Source: Acidilobaceae archaeon UBA162 (GTDB lineage: Archaea > Thermoproteota > Thermoprotei_A > Sulfolobales > Acidilobaceae). Taken from it: DNA of 18,837 bases. The notes under the pieces are model-generated. The model saw only the letters and a list, made by a program, of their open reading frames with translations, searched no databases and was not told where the DNA came from. Shown one piece after another: positions 14,005 through 18,837 of this stretch; the stretch's first letter is position 1; every line of letters starts with the position of its first letter. Location of the stretch: assembly GCA_002496425.1 (NCBI GenBank), contig DAJS01000008.1, positions 17,409-36,245 of the forward strand, written 5' to 3'. Both the position numbers and the translations under genes were made by a program.

Positions 14005-14473
14005 AAGCCTTCCTGACCCTTATCACTATAAGCCCATTTTTCTTGTTTACCTTGGCCGTATTAGGGTCAACAGGGCAGGGGAGCTGGTACTCACCCTCAT
14101 ACATGGAGACCCTCCTGGCCCACGAGGCCTGCCCGAAGGCCCTGTTCACGAACTCAGACCTTATGTTAGCCCTAACGGAGATACTGGTGGGGGTCAGGTC
14201 GATTGAGGCGTGCTCCAGATCAGAGCCAGGGAGATCGACAAGTATCATGAGCTCCTGGCCTAGGTCGTTGAAGCTGACCAGGGGCCTGAGAACCCCCCTC
14301 TTAAGGTCACTAAGCGTGTCGTCAAGCAGCCTGCCATGCTCAAACTCGCTTTCAAGCTCGTCGAACATGCTCTGGAACCAGGCCTCCATCTCATCCATAC
14401 CACTCAGTATATCGCGCATGATCCTGTGAGCCCTTCTACGCACCCTGTCAAAGACATCATCGTAGTAAGACAA
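13982..14473 (-). CDS. hsp20: Small heat shock protein (Hsp20/alpha-crystallin family)
   Basis: The protein has 163 residues. A helical N-terminal arm (1-60, rich in Met, Asp and Arg) precedes an alpha-crystallin domain at ~64-154: PLVSFNDLGQELMILVDLPG, then IDLTPTSISVRANI, YEGEYQLPCPVDPNTAKVNKKNGLIVIRVRK. This is an ATP-independent holdase that keeps unfolding proteins soluble. The C-terminal tail is only ~9 residues (RPPVSP) and lacks the usual I/V-x-I/V anchor that links dimers into larger shells, so oligomer architecture may differ. The start is TTG at 14473, 26 nt after the centre of a TATATA box, suggesting a leaderless mRNA. It lies 16 bp downstream of a proteasome assembly chaperone gene, so it may also be read as part of that operon. 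Confidence 0.93.
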   Translation of the reverse strand: MSYYDDVFDRVRRRAHRIMRDILSGMDEMEAWFQSMFDELESEFEHGRLLDDTLSDLKRGVLRPLVSFNDLGQELMILVDLPGSDLEHASIDLTPTSISVRANIRSEFVNRAFGQASWARRVSMYEGEYQLPCPVDPNTAKVNKKNGLIVIRVRKASRPPVSP

Positions 14474-14489
14474 GGGCCTACCCCCTGCT

Positions 14490-15236
14490 TCAGCTATATA
14501 TCAGCGGGGCTCTGTACTCATACCCTTTACCCATCTTCGCCAGGGTGTCCTTGGTCTCCCTTGCCATGCTCTGGAGCCTCAGCCTCAACGTCTCGGCCTC
14601 CTCCATGAGCTGGCTCACGTCAACCTGGACTCCAGTTACCTTAGAGAGGCCCTGGAGGGTCACGGCGGCCGCCTCAGGGTCAGGTATGTCTACGAACGAG
14701 TCAGACAGCAGCAGGAGCGTGTTAACACCTCTCTTGACAGACTCCTTAAGTATAGTGGCATATGGACCCACTATAAGCCCATCAGGCAGCCTCTTAGTGC
14801 TGCCGCCCAGCGCGGCCGCAAGCTTCTCTGCATAGGGCGTGGTGGCCAGCCAGTAGAGCTGGGGCTGGGATTCAGCCCTCGTGGGGTTACCAAGGCCGCT
14901 GAGGCCTACCAGGTACTCTATCCCCCTCTTCCTTGAGAACTCCACTATGGCTATAGAGAGCGGTATTATTCCTGACGTGACGGGCATGACCTCAGTGACC
15001 ATGACTGCTAGTTGGTCCTTCACGTAGATCCTTAGGGGGTACTTGACGGTCCCGCCAACCACAACCGCAGCTGGCGGCAGGTAGCCGTAGCTCTCTATGC
15101 CGACTACGTCGTTCATGCCAAGCGTCCTGACTAGGTGGCCTGAGGCGATGGGACCCACGAGGCCAACGTCAGGTATCCCGAGCACGAGGTATTTAGGTCT
15201 GCCGAGCTCGCCATACTCAATGAAGCTGTAACCCAT
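14490..15236 (-). CDS. PAC2-family proteasome assembly chaperone with C-terminal HbYX motif
   Basis: With ATG 15236 the protein has 248 residues. PKYLVLGIPDVGLVGPIASGHLVRTLG (14-40) is the PAC2 signature, followed by YGYLPPAAVVVGG and PVTSGIIPLSIAIVEFSRKRG. A helical region at ~205-235 (QLMEEAETLRLRLQSMARE) ends the fold. The final three residues, Ile-Tyr-Ser, match the hydrophobic-Tyr-X motif with which activators and archaeal PbaB-type factors dock into the proteasome alpha ring. The role is probably assembly or capping of the 20S proteasome. ATG 15236 is preferred because GAGGAGGAGG stands just before it; TTG 15266 would add ten residues and place the start beside a hairpin (15271-15286). 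Hsp20 follows on the same strand, which makes a protein quality-control pair. The precise role among PbaA-like proteins is inferred. Confidence 0.87.
   Translation of the reverse strand: MGYSFIEYGELGRPKYLVLGIPDVGLVGPIASGHLVRTLGMNDVVGIESYGYLPPAAVVVGGTVKYPLRIYVKDQLAVMVTEVMPVTSGIIPLSIAIVEFSRKRGIEYLVGLSGLGNPTRAESQPQLYWLATTPYAEKLAAALGGSTKRLPDGLIVGPYATILKESVKRGVNTLLLLSDSFVDIPDPEAAAVTLQGLSKVTGVQVDVSQLMEEAETLRLRLQSMARETKDTLAKMGKGYEYRAPLIYS
14496..14502 (-). promoter_or_regulatory. TATA box of hsp20 inside the last codons of the upstream gene
   Basis: The minus strand reads GATATATAGC across the final Ile-Tyr-Ser codons of the PAC2-family gene. The centre is about 26 nt from the hsp20 TTG, the expected distance for a leaderless archaeal transcript. 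It is one of the best TATA matches in the window. Confidence 0.6.
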
Positions 15237-15270
15237 TACCTCCTCCTCGTAAGCTGCCAGAGGCAAGGCT

Positions 15271-15286
15271 CTCCCGCTGCCGGGAG
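15271..15286. repeat. Small perfect hairpin in the PAC2-gene leader
   Basis: CTCCCG and CGGGAG flank a CTGC loop. It lies between a TATA-like TTATTTAG (minus strand, 15299-15306) and ATG 15236, so it would sit at the very 5' end of the transcript or act as a DNA palindrome near the transcription start. Confidence 0.4.
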
Positions 15287-15390
15287 GGACCTACTGGCTA
15301 AATAACTGTGTCATGTTAAGGGCTGAAGTTTTTAGATAAATGGAGTATTAAACAGTAGGTTCATTGCCCTTACCTCTTGTTGAATTAAGT

Positions 15391-15397
15391 TTTTTAA
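15391..15397 (+). promoter_or_regulatory. TATA box of the ferredoxin gene
   Basis: TTTTTAA, preceded by GAATTAAG as a possible BRE, lies about 38 nt before ATG 15432 and implies a leader of about 15 nt. Confidence 0.5.
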
Positions 15398-15431
15398 CAC
15401 ACCCCCTCCAAGGCTTGCAGCGAGTGAGAGC

Positions 15432-15671
15432 ATGACCCTGAAGGTCTCGATAGACCCTAGGGATAACTGCATAGCAGACATGGTGTGCGTGAGCCTATGC
15501 GGGGACGTCTTTGAGATGAGCGATACCGATGGCAAGTCACAGATAATAGCCAAGTGGAGGCCTGATCCAAACAACATAAACGTGGGCATGGTTCCAGACG
15601 ACATGAAGGACTGCACTGAGGCCGCGGCTCAGAGCTGCCCAACCAACATAATCCACGTAGAGCCCGCCTGA
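15432..15671 (+). CDS. Single-cluster ferredoxin with aspartate in the cluster motif
   Basis: This 79-residue soluble electron carrier has C13-x2-D16-x2-C19 and C69-P as likely cluster ligands, with C23 and C61 placed as the disulfide pair seen in Pyrococcus furiosus ferredoxin. The spacing C61-C69 (8) equals that of the Pyrococcus disulfide and ligand cysteines. Asp16 in place of the second cysteine allows easy conversion between [3Fe-4S] and [4Fe-4S] forms. The proline normally after C23 is glycine. Such ferredoxins accept electrons from 2-oxoacid and aldehyde oxidoreductases. The start ATG 15432 has only a weak ribosome binding site (GTGAGAG). It stands alone, divergent from the PAC2 gene and convergent with glnA. 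Confidence 0.92.
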   Translation: MTLKVSIDPRDNCIADMVCVSLCGDVFEMSDTDGKSQIIAKWRPDPNNINVGMVPDDMKDCTEAAAQSCPTNIIHVEPA

Positions 15672-15689
15672 GACCCACCACCAAGGGTC
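15672..15689 (+). terminator. Possible weak hairpin terminator after the ferredoxin gene
   Basis: GACCC and GGGTC flank an 8-nt loop immediately after the stop codon; a TTTT lies 28 nt further on. It is weak evidence, but nothing better exists in the 58-bp convergent gap. Confidence 0.3.
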
Positions 15690-15729
15690 ACGTTGGCTAT
15701 AAAGGCTAAGAATCAGTTTTCTTGAGTTC

Positions 15730-17076
15730 TCAAAGGGCCAGGTACGTGTAGATCTCATAGGGTGATGGGTACATCCTTACAGTGTTGGCTTCCTCCCTCT
15801 TAACCTCCACATAGCTCTGTATAAGCTCCTTGCTGAAGACAGGCCTCAGGTACTCGTTGTCGGACTCGAGCTCATCAAGGGCCTCATCAAGGCTCTTGGG
15901 CAGGGTTGGTAAGGCCTCAGAGCCCTTGAGCTCATATATGTTGCCCTCGTACGGGTCCCCTGGATCTATCTTCTTAACTAATCCGTCGTAGCCAGCTAGG
16001 AAGGTGGCCGAGAGTGCCAGGTACGGGTTGCAGGTAGGGTCAGGGCTCCTGAACTCAACCCTGGCCAGCTCCTTTGAGCCGCCAGTGGCTGGGATCCTTA
16101 TCGCTGTGCTTCTGTTGGAGTAGCCCCACGCGAGGTAGACAGGAGCCTCATAGCCTGGCACCAGCCTCCTGTAGCTGTTCACCGTTGGCGCTACCAGAGC
16201 AGCCAGGCTCCTGCCGTGTTCAAGTATGCCACCTATGAAGTACCTCGCAAGCTGGCTGAGGCTCCCATCTTCCTCTACAAACAGGTTTCTGGACCCTGAG
16301 GGGTCCCAGAGGCTCATGTGGAAGTGGAGACCGCTGCCGTTGTCGCCGTAGACGGGCTTGGGCAGGAAGACGGCAGTCATGCCTGCCTCGGAGGCGGCGA
16401 CCCTGGCAACGACTTTGAATGTTATCACCTCATCAGCTACGAACTTTATGTCGCCAGCCTTGACGCTGACCTCGGACTGACCGACAGCTACCTCATGATG
16501 AGTGGCGTTGAAGCCGTAACCCATCTCTGAGAAGTACTTGAGGATCTTCTCCCTGACCACCTCGAGAGTGTCAAGCGGCTCGGCCAGGTGGTAGGCCTTC
16601 TTGGTTCTGAGCGCCGTGGCCTGCGTGTCCCAGGCGCTCTCAGTAGTCTCAACTACGTACCCAATGCCCCTGAGGGGGTTGGAGACATCAACCTTAACTG
16701 ACCTGAACAGGAAGAACTCGACCTCAGTGCCTGCCAGCGGCAGGTAGCCCTTGTCCCTGAGGAGCTGCGTAGTGAGCTCAGCTATGTACCTGGGGTCCTT
16801 CTCATACCTACTTCCTTCAGGTCTGTAAATCCTTGTCAGCACCCTAGCCCTGTGAGGACTCCACGGTATCTTAGCGAATGTAGTCTCGTCAGGAGCGAGA
16901 AGCATGTCGCTTTTGTTGATAGACTCAAAGCCCTCGACACTGCTGGCGTCAAAGGCAGCTATGATGCCTGGCGCCTTCCTCCTGTAGCTTTCGAAGGGAA
17001 TTATAACTGACCTGAGGAAGCCAACTAGGTCTACGTACTGGGCCTCGAGGAACTCAGGGTTTGCCTCAGCCACCAA
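15730..17076 (-). CDS. glnA: Glutamine synthetase, type I
   Basis: The protein has 448 residues, normal for short GSI enzymes. Motifs are GFESINKSDMLLAPD (49-63), GTEVEFFLF (116-124, metal ligands E118/E120), NATHHEVAVGQSEVSVK (190-206), GSGLHFHMSLW (247-257), NSYRRLVPGYEAPV (300-313) and RVEFRSPDPTCNPYLA (339-354). It makes glutamine from glutamate, ammonia and ATP. The bacterial adenylylation loop (NLYDLPPEE) is replaced by NIYELKGSEALPTLP, so control by adenylylation is unlikely. The start is TTG 17076, with GTG 17073 as an alternative; GTGAGG just upstream can act as ribosome binding site. The promoter faces an AbrB-PhoU regulator gene across 185 bp that contains several palindromes. Confidence 0.95.
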   Translation of the reverse strand: MVAEANPEFLEAQYVDLVGFLRSVIIPFESYRRKAPGIIAAFDASSVEGFESINKSDMLLAPDETTFAKIPWSPHRARVLTRIYRPEGSRYEKDPRYIAELTTQLLRDKGYLPLAGTEVEFFLFRSVKVDVSNPLRGIGYVVETTESAWDTQATALRTKKAYHLAEPLDTLEVVREKILKYFSEMGYGFNATHHEVAVGQSEVSVKAGDIKFVADEVITFKVVARVAASEAGMTAVFLPKPVYGDNGSGLHFHMSLWDPSGSRNLFVEEDGSLSQLARYFIGGILEHGRSLAALVAPTVNSYRRLVPGYEAPVYLAWGYSNRSTAIRIPATGGSKELARVEFRSPDPTCNPYLALSATFLAGYDGLVKKIDPGDPYEGNIYELKGSEALPTLPKSLDEALDELESDNEYLRPVFSKELIQSYVEVKREEANTVRMYPSPYEIYTYLAL

Positions 17077-17105
17077 CAGGCCTCACAGGCGAGAGAGTTC
17101 TTAGC

Positions 17106-17185
17106 ACATATGTTTATAAGCTTTTCCCAACCAACGCTGTCCTCGAGCCTTCTGATATCCCATAAATTAATGTTAACATATATGT
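17106..17185. promoter_or_regulatory. Cluster of short palindromes between glnA and the AbrB-PhoU gene
   Basis: ACATATGT (17106-17113) abuts the glnA TATA box. TGTTAACA (17171-17178) overlaps ACATATATGT (17176-17185). All are perfect palindromes and could be binding sites for a dimeric regulator such as the divergently encoded AbrB-type protein. AT-rich intergenic DNA makes chance palindromes common, so confidence is limited. Confidence 0.35.
17113..17120 (-). promoter_or_regulatory. TATA box of glnA
   Basis: The minus strand reads CTTATAAA, preceded by AAAAG as a possible BRE. It lies about 40 nt before TTG 17076, giving a leader of about 14 nt. Confidence 0.55.
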
Positions 17186-17261
17186 GTCTAGCGTGAGACT
17201 CTCTTAAACCGCTGAGCATATTTAGCCGTATCCATATGCAATATCTCGTGGGAACGTCTCC

Positions 17262-18284
17262 TTGCGGGCAGAGGAGATGGAGGGAAACCTAAACCACCTC
17301 ATGCTCCGTAAGGTACAGAGGCTTGGCACCTCATCGCTTATAATTACTCTGCCCCGGGACTGGGCCCGCCGTAATGGCCTCAAGGCGGGTAACGTGGTCT
17401 CAATAATTGAGGACGGCGATAGGCTCGTCATAGCGCCCCACTCCAGGGGTAAACCTCTCTCGGCCTCGTTCTCACTCAGGCACATCACCGTCTGCAGGCA
17501 CTTAGGCCGTGTGGTTTTCTGTGCCTACCTCTCAGGTCTTGACTACCTAATCTTCCGCTCTAACAGGCCAGTGAGGCCTGAAATGCTTGACAGGATCTCC
17601 AAGGTCACGTCATTGTTGGGCGGTGAGGACCTGGCAAGGACTTCGCTCAAGTCGATGTATGAGATTGAGGTCCATATGGGTTACATAACCTCCGATACGG
17701 TTGAGGCACTAATAAACTATGGAAGGTTGATGGCATCAGCCATCTCAAGGCTGGCTGACGTACTTGGTGGTGTCAGGATTAACGAACAGGAGCTGGAAGC
17801 CCTTTACGACGGGCTGCGCTCGAGTGCTTTCACGCTCCTCAGGGCGGGCTCCAAGGGCTTCAGCTACGGAGTGTCTCAGGAGCACCTGAACAGGCTCCTG
17901 ATAGCTGGCGTCGGCCTCATGACGTTGGCCAACGAGTCCTTCTACGCGCTTGGGAGGGATGTGATTAAGCTCGTGGACGACCTGAGCCAAACTGAGAGGG
18001 AGAGGCTGAGGTTCGTGCTCCAGCTGCTCGAGGTCTCACTAGTGGCAGCCGTGTCGAGCATAGACCCTCCAAGCGTCAAGAAGGAGGAGGAGGCCTACGA
18101 GAAGCTCAGAATGCTGCTGGACATTGAGGGCGAGCTGCAGGACGTGCTGAGGAGCGCGAGCCCGCAGTTCTCGTACCTGCTGGCGAGGGCCCTGGACCTG
18201 GCCAAGATAATTAACAACGTCGAGGAGACGCTTATGTGCCACGTTCTGTTCAGGAAGTACTCTGGCTCTGAAGAAGAGCCCTAG
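17262..18284 (+). CDS. AbrB-PhoU fusion regulator (phosphate uptake regulator-like)
   Basis: The protein has 340 residues. Residues ~16-60 form an AbrB/MazE-type swapped-hairpin DNA-binding domain: RKVQRLGTSSLIITLPRDWARRNGLKAGNVVSIIEDGDRLVI. The rest is helical, with two PhoU-like bundles (~130-200 and ~215-330); ETLMCHVLFRKY close to the end resembles the terminal helix of PhoU domains. Archaeal AbrB-PhoU fusions are usually annotated as phosphate regulators, but no pst transporter is nearby; the divergent neighbour is glnA, so nitrogen control is an alternative. The start is uncertain: TTG 17262, ATG 17277 (residue 6) or ATG 17301 (residue 14, just before the domain). A TATA-like CATATTTAG lies near 17217-17225. 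The 3' end overlaps the convergent surface-protein gene by 35 bp. Confidence 0.87.
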   Translation: MRAEEMEGNLNHLMLRKVQRLGTSSLIITLPRDWARRNGLKAGNVVSIIEDGDRLVIAPHSRGKPLSASFSLRHITVCRHLGRVVFCAYLSGLDYLIFRSNRPVRPEMLDRISKVTSLLGGEDLARTSLKSMYEIEVHMGYITSDTVEALINYGRLMASAISRLADVLGGVRINEQELEALYDGLRSSAFTLLRAGSKGFSYGVSQEHLNRLLIAGVGLMTLANESFYALGRDVIKLVDDLSQTERERLRFVLQLLEVSLVAAVSSIDPPSVKKEEEAYEKLRMLLDIEGELQDVLRSASPQFSYLLARALDLAKIINNVEETLMCHVLFRKYSGSEEEP

Positions 18285-18837
18285 CGGACTCCGCCAGCTG
18301 AAGCTCGGCACCAGCAATGTTAACATAATACATGTCTACATCATTAACTAGCTCGGGCCCTAGCTGCGGGTTGGTGGAGCTACTGACCGAGTTGGCCAGG
18401 CTGACCACGTTGTAGGCCGCTGCCTGGGCTGCCTCTATGCGGCTGAAGAACGTCTGGTTGAGGCCCAGGACCTTACCTGCCACGGCCAGGACCTGCAGTA
18501 CGTGGGCGCTCTCGTTGGCCGCTAGCATAGCTTCCTTTGCATAGACCTGCTTGGCTTGTGGATCGCTGGTTGTGTTAGCTAAGACTGTAAGGTTGCTGGC
18601 CATGTACATCAGCCTCACGCCCTCCGAGACTGCAACAATAGAACTGTTGTATACTATGGCTGCCTCCTGTGCCCTGACGAGATCCAGGGTTGCGTTCATG
18701 ACCTTAGTCAGGTTCTGGTAGAGGCCAAGCAGCTTGTTGTAGGTGGCCAGAAGCACCAGAAGCCTTGTGGTAGTTGTGTTTGTGAGCATGACTTCCTTGC
18801 GGTAGGCCTCTCTCATGGAGTTGTAGGCTAAGAACCA
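18250..18837 (-). CDS. C-terminal part of a sequon-rich, probably extracytoplasmic helical protein; 5' end outside the window
   Basis: The frame is open from the right edge to the stop at 18250, giving 195 residues; ATG 18814-18816 is probably internal because the frame continues upstream without a stop. No family is recognised. Eight N-x-S/T glycosylation sequons occur (NTT, NLT, NAT, NSS, NLT, NTT, NES, NQT), the sequence is poor in Lys and Cys, and it is nearly all helical with repeated Ala/Leu/Val stretches. This composition is typical of archaeal secreted or S-layer-associated proteins. No C-terminal membrane anchor is seen: the protein ends in SARALLQSQSTS. An N-terminal signal or anchor would lie outside the window. 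A stalk-like or substrate-binding accessory role is only a guess. Confidence 0.8.
   Translation of the reverse strand, partial: WFLAYNSMREAYRKEVMLTNTTTTRLLVLLATYNKLLGLYQNLTKVMNATLDLVRAQEAAIVYNSSIVAVSEGVRLMYMASNLTVLANTTSDPQAKQVYAKEAMLAANESAHVLQVLAVAGKVLGLNQTFFSRIEAAQAAAYNVVSLANSVSSSTNPQLGPELVNDVDMYYVNIAGAELQLAESARALLQSQSTS

Noticed and set aside
17031..17219. Small minus-strand gene upstream of glnA
   Set aside because: It covers the glnA TATA box and overlaps the glnA start in another frame; no motif or coding bias supports it.

Overview
The window is a gene-dense, GC-rich stretch of a crenarchaeal chromosome, probably from a thermoacidophile of the Acidilobus/Desulfurococcales kind. The support for this is archaeal-only information-processing genes (aIF1, Rpo12, the alpha2-type archaeal/eukaryal GlyRS, a PolB1-like replicative polymerase), archaeal TATA boxes, frequent TTG starts, and heavy use of AGG (Arg), ATA (Ile) and AAG (Lys). 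The genus is an inference; no rRNA is present. I see no insertion sequence, CRISPR array, tRNA or rRNA.

Layout. (1) Positions 1-3336, minus strand: a tightly packed cobamide salvage and nucleotide-loop operon in transcription order cobT-like, CbiZ-CobZ fusion, cobY, and a CobD-like PLP decarboxylase cut by the left edge. Together they would activate the lower ligand (CobT, CobZ), hydrolyse scavenged cobinamide (CbiZ), supply the aminopropanol linker (CobD) and guanylylate adenosylcobinamide phosphate (CobY). CbiB and CobS are not in view and may lie to the left. (2) 3363-4033: aIF1 and Rpo12, divergent around one symmetric TATA box. (3) 4030-7612: an agmatinase divergent from glyS; glyS is followed by two unrecognised genes joined by TTGA stop/start overlaps. 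(4) 7729-11381, minus strand: a basic orphan protein with a Gly/Arg tail, then family B DNA polymerase, whose coding signal continues about 80 codons upstream of the first ATG. (5) 11385-11916: a 0.5-kb non-coding interval with several strong hairpins. (6) 11917-14004: a membrane-bound Hdr/NarI-like iron-sulfur quinone oxidoreductase fusion. (7) 13982-15236, minus strand: a PAC2-type proteasome assembly chaperone with a C-terminal HbYX motif, then Hsp20, whose TATA box lies inside the HbYX codons; this is a proteostasis pair. (8) 15432-17076: a single-cluster ferredoxin and a convergent glutamine synthetase. (9) 17262-18284: an AbrB-PhoU regulator divergent from glnA. (10) 18250-18837: the C-terminal part of a heavily sequon-bearing, probably extracytoplasmic helical protein cut by the right edge.

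Most of the window is ordinary core metabolism and information processing. The items most worth a second look are the structured interval at 11385-11916, the polymerase N-terminus with no canonical start, the two unknown genes locked to glyS, the CbiZ-CobZ fusion, and the TATA box embedded in the HbYX codons.
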